Shown here: positions 1 through 11,884 of the stretch, in pieces
Layout of the letters: every line of letters starts with the position of its first letter
Position numbering within the stretch: position 1 is the stretch's first letter
NCBI GenBank assembly: GCA_963924555.1
Contig: OZ004596.1
Location: 3,730,139-3,794,138 of the forward strand
Direction: 5' to 3'
Source: Crambe crambe
Taxonomy: Eukaryota > Porifera > Demospongiae > Poecilosclerida > Crambeidae
DNA: 64,000 nt
The notes under the pieces: generated by a model
Databases searched by the model: none
What the model was told of the DNA's origin: nothing
The model's input: the letters and a program-made list of their open reading frames with translations, nothing else
Program-made: the position numbers and the translations under genes

Positions 1-38
1 GCTGCTTTTTTCTTCACGTACATCTCTCCCCCCCACAG

Positions 39-919
39 ATGATGATTCAGAACATGGAGTGAACCCTGCTGTTGTTCTTCATGCCTTTTCCATTATTATC
101 TTATCAACATTTGTAATTGAGGTAATGAAGCATGCCTCTCTTTGTATACCATTAAAGACATTCATGGGGTGAGATTTCAAGGATCAATGCACAAAAATTT
201 ATATGGTTCATGCTTCCAATTATTTTTGAAACAAGCGCAAAATTTTTACTCCACTGAAATTTCACACTGGTAATAAAATTGTGGTATACATAATGATTGG
301 CCTAGGACTAGAATTCTAGTAAATGACTCCTGGATGTGCTATGCTTTGTTCATTAGGTGTTATTGAAGCTAATAGCATTTCGTTTGAAGTACTTTACTCA
401 CAAGTTTGAAGTTTTTGATGGAATAATAGTCATGATCTCATTCATTCTTGATGTGGCCTCAATGTAAGTGGCATGTGCTATACTCTTACATAATTATGTG
501 TGGCTGAATTTTAGCGTTCAAGAAGAAGCTTTTGAAGCTGCATCTCTGCTTATAATCCTTCGACTCTGGCGTGTGGTTCGTATTGTCAATGGTAAGCAGT
601 GATTCCAGTTGGCTAGGTAGACATACTGCACTGCAAGTTCTAATACACATAGCATATTATTATACATGTGTTATTCGTGAATAGGTGCTGTGCTCTCTTC
701 AAAAGCACAGTCTGATCGTGATCTAGAAAAGATTCGTAATGAAGCTCGAAAAATAATCCACGCTTTCCATAAAGCTCAAGATAGAATGGATGACCTGGAG
801 GTTTGTAGCTTTAACTAAAACAACTGACTCTGTTTGTTTATGTGTTCATATTTATGTTACAATAGGCAGAAAATATTGAACTCAAGAAGGCCAGTTCGCA
901 CAAGAAGCAATTTCATTAA
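39..919 (+). CDS. HVCN1: Voltage-gated proton channel Hv1, copy A (5' end outside window)
   Basis: Five exons are visible: 39-121, 357-463, 515-591, 685-800 and 866-919 (TAA). They join in frame with GT-AG introns. The protein covers S2 (VVLHAFSIIILSTFVIE), S3 (FEVFDGIIVMISFILDVAS), S4 (LLIILRLWRVVRIVNG, three gating arginines as in vertebrate Hv1) and a C-terminal coiled coil that in this family drives dimer formation. S1 and the N-terminus lie left of the window. Hv1 is a four-helix voltage-sensor protein that lets H+ leave the cell. The histidine at the S2 zinc site of human Hv1 is kept (VLHAF); the S3-S4 histidine is replaced by Glu (VQEEAFEA). The first member of a tandem cluster continuing to 9202. 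The family call is secure. Confidence 0.93.
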
Positions 920-2008
920 TGCTAAATGTTATTCTGATGGCTATTCTGAAGAGCACTGTAAACTCTTTGAACTTTTTAAAATAGCTATAGCTTTTTTAAC
1001 ACTGTTTTTATTATTCCATAAGTATAATTAAGATAACTTGTTCATTTTAAGATTTCCCCCACGCAATTGTAGCTAGTTATGCCAGTTGTAGCTACCCATG
1101 TAGCTGTACAACCAAATGAGTGCCAGTGCTAGCTAATATGGTCACATACTATAAGTATTATGTTCTGTAGGTATTAGCTGCTATAGCTTTACAGTGCAGC
1201 TACAGATGAGTTTTGAAAACTGGTACTAATTGCGCACTGATGATGTAGATCACCATTTGTTGACATACATGTTGCTTGTGAGATTTGGGGATTTGATATC
1301 GATGTAGCTAGCTAGCTAGTTGACAGATGGATGATAAAACACAAGTTCAGTGGTCTTCAATTTCTTCCCTTTTTTTTGTAGCACTGTTTTTTTGTCATCT
1401 CTAGCTACATCATTTTCCTCTTACTTGTTTGTGATTGGGCCAGGCAAAGTATACCCACACATACATAGCTATATAATTTCTTTTGTTCTTGTCCTTTGGA
1501 ATCTTCATGAAACCTGGTGGAGCATTAATTCCTGCATTCCAGCAATGACTTGAATGACATTTATGCTCTCCACCACCATCCTACCCTCAATGCATAGGCG
1601 GTGGAACAGGTCAGGATAATCAGGCCCATGCAGGCCTTGACCAATATTATTGCGGGAGAAACATTAAGTAGCTATCAATCAAAAACAAAAGCAAATCGTA
1701 GAGCTTCAGTGGTTTGTGGGATTACATTTCAATTCGGGCCTGACCAATCGAATCTTACTTCCAACACCTCTGCAATGCTAGTGCTGGAATGATGACCAAA
1801 GGAAGTGACAGTAATGAATTCCATGATAGCTAATACCCAGCTAGTGGATTTAATTTGCATGCATGGGGAACCGTCAAAAGAGAAATTGCATGTACATGCA
1901 GGGGCAGAAACACCACAACGAAAGTGGGGGGGGGCTTGTATCTCTGCCACTAACATGTATAATAATGTATATGAGCATGTGCACAGTGGGGCGTTATGTA
2001 ATGGTGAA
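920..2008. other. Spacer between Hv1 copies A and B
   Basis: About 1.1 kb of AT-rich DNA with TAGCTAGC runs. I found no exon-like segment matching Hv1 and no credible coding frame here; the short open frames are not supported by splice signals or similarity. Confidence 0.6.
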
Positions 2009-3774
2009 AATTGAAGTTTCATCACTTTCATCGAGTCATGATGCCTGTGCTCCACCTGCACATCTTATTTTAGAGTTCTGTATATGGCTATAAAACTGTG
2101 GCTATGTAAATCAAGTTAATGAGGGGATGTGAAGACCTTGTTCATAGCTACTGATCCAGGAAGAGATGCTGGGAAGCTTATTATTGAGAGACGACTGTCA
2201 TAGCTACCTTTAATCAAGTTGGGGCTTTCAATTTGTAGATTCAGATAGGTTAACCTTATACTCCAGTCCCTCATGCCAATATTCTTGTTTATCCTCATAA
2301 CAGAGGTTAGTTTTTAAAAAAGAAGATAAATGATAGTATAATTATTATACTACTAATCATAAACACCATAATAGGTATTGTGTGTGCATGATTTCTGTGA
2401 TTACTTCACTGTACTATTATATACTGTACTAATATTGTACACAGCATGGCTACCAGTCATGCATTGTATACTTCATGTGGTAGTGGCCCAGTGAACTATG
2501 ACCAAACTAGCCAGATAGCTAGCTATAGCTGCTCAGGTAAAAACTGAACTGACATGTGCATCATAATTATTCACAACAAACATGATCCATTAATAACTCA
2601 CATCTGTTCATTAAGGGTGGTGACACATAGCAACGCACGTGCTAACAATTAAATTTTAGTCTTTCTTACACAACTCCAAAATTACTATAGCTATGGACTT
2701 CAAATTGCACAGAGTTATAAGGTAGTGTATCACTAATACACACACTAAAAATGATGGGAAATGGTTAATTCTTACAGGTGCTATGAGTTTTTTTACTCTT
2801 TAGAGATAAAAAGCATTGTTTCTCACCGACCGCTGGAATTAAGTGGCTGATTTTTGGCCTAGAGCTTCTTAGTAGCCCTCTCTACAAAATTACAGAAGAT
2901 TTGTTGGTATCTACTTTACTTTTTTGAGTTCCCAAAAGTGAGCATTTAAGTTCCTGGGCTAAATCGAAAAGTAAAATAGATAACAACAAACCCTTCTGTA
3001 ATTTTTTAGAGAGTGGTGCTAGAAAGCTATAAACCAAAAATCAGCCAGTGAAGTTTGGTGGTTGGTGAGAAGTAATGCTTTTTAGTTTGAATTTGAAAAC
3101 TGTTCATAGCACCTGTAGAATTTGACCTTGCTTCTTCTTTTTTTTTGTGTGTAGTATTACTAAGCTGCTTTATAGCCATGTGCAGTTTAAAGTCTATGGT
3201 GCAAGTAGTTTTGGAGATATGACCCCTTAGCAACCATGTGTGGGCGAGATGTGCCACCACCCTTAACAAATGTAATAAAGTAGCTAGCAGTATTTCAACT
3301 GAAATCCCTCACTCACAAATTAGAAGTTTTTGATGCAACAGTTATTGTTATATCATGGGTGCTTGATTTTGGCTTCATTGTTTATAGTAAACATTGATAG
3401 CTGGGATTGTAAACTAGCTATCATGAAAATAGTTCTCTGTAGTATTTTTTTTACAGAATTCGGCTTTGGCGAGTGATCAATGGTCTGTATAAATGATTCA
3501 TTAATGGTCCATAATGACATTATATCTAGCTGGTTTAGCTATGACATTAATTTGGGTGACATAATATAAAAATATAGGAGCAATATTGTCTTCTAAGCCT
3601 CAATCCAAGTCCCAAGATCACAAGACCATGTTGGAAGTGCAAAATAGTCATCTTGCACTCCATAAAGCTAAACTAGATGAAGTGCAGGTACTATATTATA
3701 TTAATTAAGCTATCTGACAATTTTGGATGAGAGAGATAATGAGAATCTGAGGAACTTAAATAAACAGGAGCATA
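2009..3774 (+). pseudogene. Decayed Hv1 copy B
   Basis: Scattered Hv1-like pieces lie in the right order: 2009-2075 resembles the cysteine-rich loop exon of copies C and D; about 3286-3390 matches the S3 exon (LTHKLEVFDATVIVISWVLD); about 3459-3482 keeps only the S4 end (IRLWRVING, shortened); about 3578-3690 matches the coiled-coil exon (GAILSSKPQSK..LHKAKLDEVQ); and 3731-3770 resembles the last exon. The S1 and S2 exons were not found, the S3 exon lacks its start, the S4 exon lacks its first half and one arginine, and a 652-bp MITE sits in the middle. No full reading frame can be made. It is best read as a dead tandem duplicate. Expression of the remaining exons cannot be excluded from sequence alone. 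Confidence 0.8.
2611..3266. mobile_element. Foldback MITE with TTAA ends (piggyBac-type)
   Basis: The element is flanked by TTAA on both sides (2611-2614 and 3263-3266). Its ends are inverted repeats: GGGTGGTG at 2615 and CACCACCC ending at 3262. The similarity continues inward for much of its length, for example about 2680-2740 against the reverse complement of about 3150-3210, so the whole 0.65 kb can fold on itself. TTAA target duplication is the hallmark of piggyBac-class DNA transposons. No transposase frame is present, so it is non-autonomous. It lies inside the Hv1 pseudogene. Confidence 0.75.
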
Positions 3775-4167
3775 CGCTTCAGTCAGCTGGTGCTTGTGAT
3801 AATAATAATAATTATAACTAACTAGCTAGCTATGGCACTGCTCTATTTTGTCATCAAGTTGAACATTATTTTTAACGCATTTTTAACCCTTTAAGAGCTA
3901 GTTGATGAATTCAGCTACATAGCTATCACCTCGTGCTCATGAGGGTTGTTCATGTTTTTTTTTTGTTTTGTTGTCGTTGTTATTTTTTTTCAAGCAACAG
4001 TTTATATTACTCTCCTGCCATGCACACCTGCATCCTGCATGCTGGGGATTAGTAACCTCTGCCCTGCAAAAAAAGCGGGGCCTGGGTACGAGGCTAGGTA
4101 CATATAAGAAGGGCCTAGCTGGTATCTGTGAGAAAAATATCCTGTGGCTTTGGTTACATATTCTAGC

Positions 4168-4353
4168 ATGTCATGCAAATGGATGAAAGAAGCACTTCAC
4201 AGTATCAAGTTTCAAGTTATCATTGTAATTCTGGTTGTTTTGGATGTTGGCATTGTACTGTTCGAACTCCTTCTTGATGTAGGGGCATTTGGTAAGTTAG
4301 TTATTACAGTAGTGCATGGTGTGCATACAATTCTATTGGCATTGCTAGCTATA

Positions 4354-4385
<32 letters not shown>

Positions 4386-5501
4386 GATAGATAACATTTC
4401 TTGTCCTGGAAGTATAAATTTTCTGGAACAGATTGAATTTTGTCACTTTGACCGAGAGAGTCGCAACATTTGTGCTCCACCTGCACATCTTGTTCTGAAA
4501 AATAGGTTTCTCATGTCAGACTTTAATCAAACAGATTGCAAGTGCGGCTTTAGAGAAGGAAGACAAGTTTGCATTCCAATTAAGTAGTGAATAATAATAC
4601 TCTATCCATGGTTTGACCATTATTAGCTATAGATAATTAGCTCAATTCGTACTTGTCTATGTGTATAGGCAGTGAAGACATTGGGCTGGACCCTAAAGCA
4701 GTTCTCCATTTAATATCCTTATTCATCCTGACTTTATTCACTGTCGAGGTTATAGCTAATTATCATAACACTATAGCCCGTTGCTAGTTATCAGTAATTC
4801 TTTTTATTGTTAATACAGATAATACTAAAACTGATAGGATTTCAGCTGGAATTCTTTAAACATAAGTCTGAAGTGTTTGACGGCACAATTGTGGTTATAT
4901 CATGGATGGTGGATATTGCCTCATTGTAAGCCCCCAATTCTTTAGCTAGCTAGCTATCAGGATCCAAAGGGACATGGCAAAGAGGGTCAAAACATATAGA
5001 GCTGGCCCGTGATAAAGCTTTGCTCAAAATTTCATTTGTAGGATCGAAGAAGAAACTTTTCAAATAACTTCTATCCTAATTGCTCTTCGTCTTTGGCGAA
5101 TAATCAAAGTTATTAATGGTATGTATATTCAACTCTCCATCATGTGAATAATGCTCCCTCTGAATTTTCAGGAACTGTAGCATCTTCAAAAGCATTTCAA
5201 AGGGTAAAAACTGAAGTGGCTAAATTACAGGTAGCTAGCTAGTTAGCTATAAAAAATTAATAATGCTTGAAAGTTCTGTTTCATTACTATACAGAAAGAT
5301 AATGAGGAACTAAGAGACTTACTGAAACAAACTACTATGGAAACCAAGAAGGAACTGGATAACAAGACAGGCTTGCAAGCACTCGAGCCCAGTCAGGATA
5401 TAGAAACCTGGAACTCACAAGTTATGGACACTGTGACCAAGAAAGAACCTGATAACAAGATAGGCTTGGATCCAGAGCAAGTTATGGACACTGGAACCTG
5501 A
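4168..5501 (+). CDS. HVCN1: Voltage-gated proton channel Hv1, copy C
   Basis: Exons 4168-4291, 4391-4583, 4673-4748, 4819-4925, 5042-5118, 5172-5230 and 5295-5501 join in frame to about 280 residues. S1 keeps the selectivity-filter Asp (VVLDVGIVLFELLLD). A loop exon between S1 and S2 holds six cysteines. S2 keeps the zinc-site His (VLHLIS). S4 reads LRLWRIIKVING: the third gating Arg is Lys. The usual splice donor after the loop exon is changed (copy D has CCAA|gtaag, here CCAAttaag); a donor 6 bases on (4584) and an acceptor at 4672 keep the frame. The start is uncertain: unlike copy D I see no acidic first exon, and the ATG at 4168 follows a possible acceptor (ttctag). The C-tail repeats a KKEPDNK motif, with one more copy out of frame just after the stop. 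It may be functional or failing. Confidence 0.82.
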
Positions 5502-6236
5502 TAACAAGATAGGCTTGGACCCCCAACATACATGCACACTTTGCCAGTCATGAATGCTGTAAATTTTGCGTAATAATTGAAGTCATTTTTGGGAAAAATT
5601 TCTGTATGCACGTGCGCGCGCTTAAGCTAGATCCTGGGTCGATACGCCTAGCGCCTTTGACTAGAGCTCATAGAGTTCAATACCCGCTGTATAAGCCTGA
5701 AAAGTGTCTGGTTGAAGCATAAAAATTTCTAAGGGGGCACTAGCCTAGGTGCACAACATTGTTCGGCTGGTAAGGATCGTTAAATTTAACGCGTAATCAT
5801 ATCATAGAGCTAGAGCTAGAGCGCGAGTGCTATGCCAGACTAGTCATGAGCTTTCAAGTCTCTGTTACAATAGCTACAATACTAAAGCTAGTCTTCTTAC
5901 CTTCACTAAGTTCTTTAGCTCTTCCAACAACTTAGCACTTCAGCTAGAGCCATTATTACTGGTTTCCCTAGTTTTGTTACGTAGATCTATAGAATAGAAT
6001 ATTACTGTCTGATCGAATTAACTGATAGCCTTGGAGACGGAGCCAGCAAGAAAAACATGCAGTCAAGCCACCAAGAGGGCGTTCTTTATGCTATCAGCAT
6101 TATGGCTTCAAGAAAACGTATGAAATATGGTAGCAAAAATCAGTCATTAAAATATAATTGAGCGTGTTTAGCCCCTTGCATGCTGCGCATGAGCATCGGG
6201 GCTGTGCAGCTAGCTACAGCTCAGTTTTGAATAAAA
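5502..6236. other. Spacer and presumed prom region of Hv1 copy D
   Basis: No coding segment is visible apart from an out-of-frame echo of the copy C tail at about 5502-5525. It contains a short alternating CACGTGCGCGCGC tract (about 5610), the motif TGGTAAGGATCGTTAA at 5768-5783 (also seen before STRAD and the Ig gene), and TGCGCATGAGC near 6184, close to the first ATG of copy D. Confidence 0.5.
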
Positions 6237-9202
6237 ATGGCTGATGTTGAATCTCAGCAGTGCACTGATGGGAAGGAAGATGACCATTTGACATACAAGC
6301 GTGTGAGAGTTGGGGATTTAGGAACCGTAGAAATCTTTGATGGAGTTGACAATAGTGCTAGTGGTGATGATGGTGATCATGATGAAGACACAGGTTCAGT
6401 GAACACTATTGATGAAAACTATGATGTGGTGTCCATCACTTCATCTATTGAAGACCCTCTCACGTAAGCTGTAGATCTACAGTAGCTACTCCTTTTGATT
6501 CTTTCAGTCTGTCAGTGTGATGTCTGTCGTACTATGCAGGTGGCGTGGTAGGATGCAGGCAGCACTTCATCATAAAATTTTTCATCTGATCATTATACTT
6601 CTGGTAGTCTTGGATGTTATCATTGTACTTTTTGAACTGTTTCTTGATGTAGGGGCATTCAGTAAGCTTTTTTGATTGATAATTTGATTGCATGACGGTT
6701 GGATTTTTATCTTCTAGATACTCATGTTTCTCGTGCATGTCCTATTGCTGGAAACTTTCTGGAAGAGATTGAATTTTGTCACTTTGACCAAGAGAGTCGC
6801 AACATTTGTGCTCCACCTGCACATCTTGTTCTGAAAAATAGGTTTCTCATGTCAGACTTTAATCAAACAGATTGCAAGTGCGACTTTAGAGAAGGAAGAA
6901 AAGTTTGCATTCCAAGTAAGATCAAAACGCATGGTGGAATCTTGGAACCATAAATAAATGCAACCTGTCATGTAGATTGTAGTAGTTAGTACCCTCAATA
7001 AGGTAATCAGAGAGTACAATAGTAGTTACTCTCTAAGTAGGGATGGGATGGATGCCCCATTGGAGTATACACTAGAACATTTTCTTCCAAGTAGGGTGCC
7101 ATGCCCATTGGAGTAGTATGGAATTTTTTCTTCCATATAAAGAAATAAGACTTGCACATGTAGCATAACTTCAGTCACTCTCCCATCTTCCTCCACTTCC
7201 TGGCCCTCACCCCATACATGCAGCCCCACCTCCACTTCCTGGCATGCATGCCCTTACCCCATGCACAGCTACATTATTTTCAATTTTTAATATAGAGAAA
7301 GATGAGGAAGGCACAAATCCTGCATTTATTCTCCATTGTTTATCTTTAGCTATCCTCACTTTCTTCATGCTTGAGGTTAGTAAGCTATCATAATACTAAT
7401 AAGCAACAGTTGATTATTGATATTTCAGATAATTTTGAAATTGGTAGCATTTCGGCTGAAGTATTTTATCCAATATTTTGAGGTGTTTGACGGAATAATC
7501 GTAGTTATATCATGGATGGTGGATGTTGCCTCATTGTAAGTCAATGAGTGTGTAGTTAGCTACCCTGTGTGCATCCTTGTGAACAGCAAAGGGTTCCAGG
7601 TATTCTGTTCATGCTTATGTTCATAGCTGTAAACACTTATAAAAATTAATTATTTACAGAATAGATGAAGAAACTTTTGAGGCAACCACTCTCATAATTA
7701 TCCTCCGGCTTTGGAGAGTAATCAGAGTCATTAATGGTCAGTTATCATAAAAGTGCCAAGTATAGGGCTTGCTTGAAATTGAATTGAGTTCCTGGTGGAT
7801 CCAGCACAGCAGTAGCTATAGTGCATGTTGTTGTTAATGTTTGAGTAAGCTGAGAAGTCCTGCTACATCAGACCTGGGCTGAATTTTGGGCAATGTCAAA
7901 GCATTATGGGCAGTGTGCTGCATGAGGATTAGCATGATAGGGAGAAATTTTTATTGATGAAGCTACACTGCCAAAACAGTGTGTACTTTATAGTACAGGA
8001 ATGCTCCCTGTAAACAAAAGTATTTACAGAGAGTATTCAGTCCTTAGAATATAGTACACACTTGAGGGTAAAATACTGTGCATGTGCAAAATAGCTAACT
8101 TTTAGCTAACGATGGAAAGTGAAGCAAATGAACACTGCTCCAAAACTGAGCAGCAAAAAAGAGCAAGGTTAGACCGAAGGAATGCGCCAGAAGAAGCTCT
8201 GAATCAGCAGAACAAAGACGGTCAAGGCTTGATAAAAGATGAGAAAGAAGAAAATGACTAGCAGAGTCTGAGGATACCAAGTCCAGAAGAATGAAAGAGA
8301 TAGAGAGAAAAGAAGAGAAAGTGACAGGGAAATACTGAAAGAAAGATGGCTGAATGGACACGTGTGCACCATAGAGAGGGGCTCGCTTCGCTCATGATAA
8401 TAGTGCTAAAAATGCTGACCTATAGATATAAATTTGAGTGGCCAGGCATGCATTTTAAAAATACATACAAAAAGAATACAGGCTATCTCAAATAATTAGC
8501 TCTGAGTAGCTAATAACCACATTCTCTGGATTGTGGTGTGCAACTGATTGATAAAGGGTGTACTCCACCCATGTTATTATGTGAGAATCAGCAAGTTGAC
8601 AGCCACTACATTTCTACGCTGCCTGTAATGTTTCACCACAAAATACTCAAAAAAAAAAACAAAGCCAGCATAATTTATTGAGCCCTAATTCTGAACGGTT
8701 CAAACGCTCTATTTTGAAAATATAATTATATCCTCCAACTTCAAGCTCAGAAGTCTCAGTAGACTCGAACCCGTTGGTAATTACCACACCATTCGGAGTT
8801 ACCTTGTATTGGCTTGCAATTACCTCTGTAGCTCAGCTAATATCTCTAATGATTTTATAGGAGCTATACTAACCTCTAAGGCTCAATCTGAAACAAAATT
8901 TCACCGAGTCAAGACAGATGCCAAGAAGAGTATACATGCACTTCATAAAGCAAAAGCTAAACTGGATGAAGTGCAGGTATAGTAGTATTAGCTATACTGC
9001 AATATAATTGCTTGAAAGTTCTGTTTTATTGTGTCCACAGAGAGATAATGAGGAATTAAGGAACTTACTGAAACAAGGTACTATGGAGACCAAAAAGGAA
9101 CCAGATAACAAGACAGGCTTGGATCTAGAGAAAGCACTTGAGCCTGACACCACGACCAAGAAAGAACCTGATAAGACAGACTTGGATGAACAAAAAGACT
9201 AA
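6237..9202 (+). CDS. HVCN1: Voltage-gated proton channel Hv1, copy D (complete)
   Basis: Eight exons: 6237-6463, 6540-6661, 6718-6915, 7296-7375, 7429-7535, 7660-7736, 8861-8976 and 9041-9202, giving 362 residues. Order: acidic N-terminus (1-75), S1 (VVLDVIIVLFELFLD, with the selectivity Asp), a cysteine-rich loop (about residues 117-182, six Cys), S2 (ILHCLSLAILTFFMLE), S3 (FEVFDGIIVVISWMVDVA), S4 (IIILRLWRVIRVING, three Arg), coiled coil, and a Lys/Glu/Pro-rich tail with repeated KKEPD. Human Hv1 is 273 residues; the extra length is the N-terminus, the loop and the tail. In this family the protein sits in the plasma or phagosome membrane as a dimer and exports H+. One of the two human zinc-site histidines is kept. 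The ATG is the first in frame. Intron 6 (7737-8860) is unusually long for the gene. Confidence 0.95.
8110..8340 (+). mobile_element. Possible fragment of a Helitron-type N-terminal repeat
   Basis: Within intron 6 of Hv1 copy D, + frames read like the repeated charged motif (QKRARLDRRNA.., then RRSRLDKR-like after a frame change) that often precedes the replicase in Helitron-like proteins. The frame is interrupted, no Rep or helicase motif is near, and no ends were recognised. This is a weak call; a low-complexity purine-rich stretch could look the same. Confidence 0.22.
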
Positions 9203-9726
9203 AATTTAATGTGCAACTTGTTTAAATTTATCTTCATTAGAATACCTATACTTGCTGCTTTGCTTGTTTTCTTTTTCAAGAGTCAACCACATACCAAGTA
9301 GAAAAAAAACCAGCTTACTCTTACAGATATGTAATTATTAAGTAAACAGGTGAAAGGTCAGCTATCAAGGTTGCACGTGTTCTTTGATTGTATGGTAAAG
9401 ATCGTTAACATGGAGACGGTTAACCTGATGCGCAGTCTAGTCCAAAACTAAGTAGAGTTAGGTGCTCTAAGTAGCATGAAGAAGGACGAAGTTGCTTTGA
9501 TGACAACGAAGCGCTGAGGTACTCAGAGAAGAAACGCGCTTTGATTGTAATTTGAACTGCTTCCTGCTAAAAAAAAAAAAAAAAAAAAAAGCTTAGCGCA
9601 TGCGCCTTGCTACGGGTGAGCAATAAATAGAGATAGTAAATACAACCCGTACTGCAGTTGCCCAGCAAGAAAGAGGGAAGGAGTGGCCGGATTAGATTAG
9701 TTATTGAGTTCTGTCAATAATATCGC
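9203..9726. promoter_or_regulatory. STRAD upstream region with NRF1-like palindrome
   Basis: Non-coding spacer between the Hv1 copy D stop and the STRAD start. It contains TGGTAAAGATCGTTAA (9393-9408), an A20 tract (about 9569-9590) and a perfect GCGCATGCGC palindrome at 9596-9605, 122 bases before the predicted ATG. GCGCATGCGC is the consensus site of NRF1, a promoter-proximal factor in animals; binding here is inference. Confidence 0.5.
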
Positions 9727-11850
9727 ATGGAATGGTACGTTGGTAATCAGAAACTGCGAACCGTGTATGACATCTAGCTAGCTATCTAGTTCGCTAGCTG
9801 AGCTAGCTTCATTTCTTCGTGTTGTTGTTTTTTAAAGCTCCCATGCCTGTCAGATCGCAGGAGAGTTGCTCCTATAGATGCTCTGCTTAAAGATAGGTCA
9901 TCAGATTCTCTGAACATGACTCAAGCAGTGGGCAAAGAGAAGGCTGAGGTCAGCAGCTTTATATGAAAATTTGCTGGTCACACTAAACAGTCAGGGGTCA
10001 GAGAGCTATGCATGCATCATGGATCCCTTAAATTTGCAGCAGGGCCATGCTCTGTATTTCACTCACCAGACACTATCAAGTTAGGTACATGGCAAGTATT
10101 GCAAACTATCTGTTTTGGTGTGAATAGTCGTCTGGCTGTGACGTTACACAATGGAGCACAATGAATAAGAGAGATTATGTTATAGTGCTATGAGCTTGTT
10201 CTTTATTTTTATGTGTAGCTACTGGAAGGAACTAGTAGGTCATATGGCACAGCACTCTCCACAAACCCCTTGGACTATGAGATATATCAAGGCATTGGTA
10301 CGAGTATGAATAATCTATAGAGCTTCTTAATGTATTTCGTACTTATATTTATTTGGCAATGTCCATCTAACTGTATCCATGGAATGAAAACAGTGGTTTC
10401 AGAGATTTGTTATATGCAGTATATTAGTCTACTGCACATGTGCAGTATCAGGTTTGCAAAATCTCTGAATTCTCTACTACTAAAAGGCTCATAAGTAAGT
10501 AATTTAACACACCTCTAAGACAGTTCAATTCGTGAAGCACCAAATCCCGTCATTGGAAACCTGAAAGCATATACTCTTGAATCCATACATAATCACTGCA
10601 CATCTGTTGTCCTAAAGACTATCACAGTGATCAGGGCTCGCAATAACAGTCAGTCACAGGATGTTTCCTGGTCAATTTCTTCATTTGTCCAGTCATTTTC
10701 TGCCTTTGTCCAACCATTTAGTCCTATTATAGCTATGCATTTAAAACTGCTATTAGATAATCATGTCTGGATGTTAATAGAGTGCTATTGTGAGCCCTGA
10801 TCATGTGTCCAAGGTCACAAAATTCATTATCATAATTATTTCATAGTTACAGATACTGTTCTATTTTCTGTTGTTTTTTTTTGTTTTGTTTTGTTTGTTT
10901 GTTTGTTTTTTTTTGTTTTTTTTTCATTAGTGATGCTGTTCTGTATACAGGTGTGGGATTTTTGGGAAAAGCTACCATCTTGATAGCACAGTACAAACCA
11001 CTCCAGCTCTTTACTGTAGTGAGGTACATTGACCTGGAGGCTCTCTCTGCTGAGCAACTGGAAGAAGTCCAGAAGGAGATGAAGCTCTCCCAACTTCTGT
11101 GTCATCCTAACATCGCATGTTATCTCACCTCCTTCATCTCTGGAGTCAACCTCTGTGCTATCCAGCCACTCATGCACTATGGTAAGTAGGTGGCTAATAA
11201 TTATACTGTTCATGCCTAGTGCCTGAGGGTTCATGTTGCCTAGTGCCTGAGGGTTCATGTTGAACAGCCAGTCATGTTGTCGATGTCTTGCTCAGAACAT
11301 GCATCATAAAAATTATAGCTAGCAAATCTTAGAAAACATCCACACATGAGTCATTATGGGATAAGTGTACATGTAAATCACACCTGAGGCTTTTTGGCAA
11401 ATTTGACATTCTAATGGTGTCTTGCTTGTTTTTTCTAATTGTCTTTTTATTGTTTAGGCTCTTGTGCTGACATAATGCATTCTGCTCATCCTTTTCGCAA
11501 TGGCTTCAAGGAATCGGTGATAGCAATCATCCTAAGAGACGTGGTACAAGGTTTGGAGTACCTTCATAGCATTGGATACGTCCACAGGTCAGTATAACAG
11601 TATTCTCTTCACTCTATTATCCATTATAGCTACCTTTATCCATTATAGCTACCTTTTATTGTTTATTATTTATTTTCATGGTGATTGCAGGAGTGTGCGG
11701 GCTAAGCACTTTCTCATTCACGAGGATGGAGTGGTGAAACTGTCAGGTCTCCGGAGTGTAGTCCCCATGATCGAAGAAGGCTCGAGGCTCAAAGTGAGTT
11801 CAGCAGTACAAGATGTATATCATGTTAGGATGTGATGTACATGATGAATA

Positions 11851-11884
<34 letters not shown>

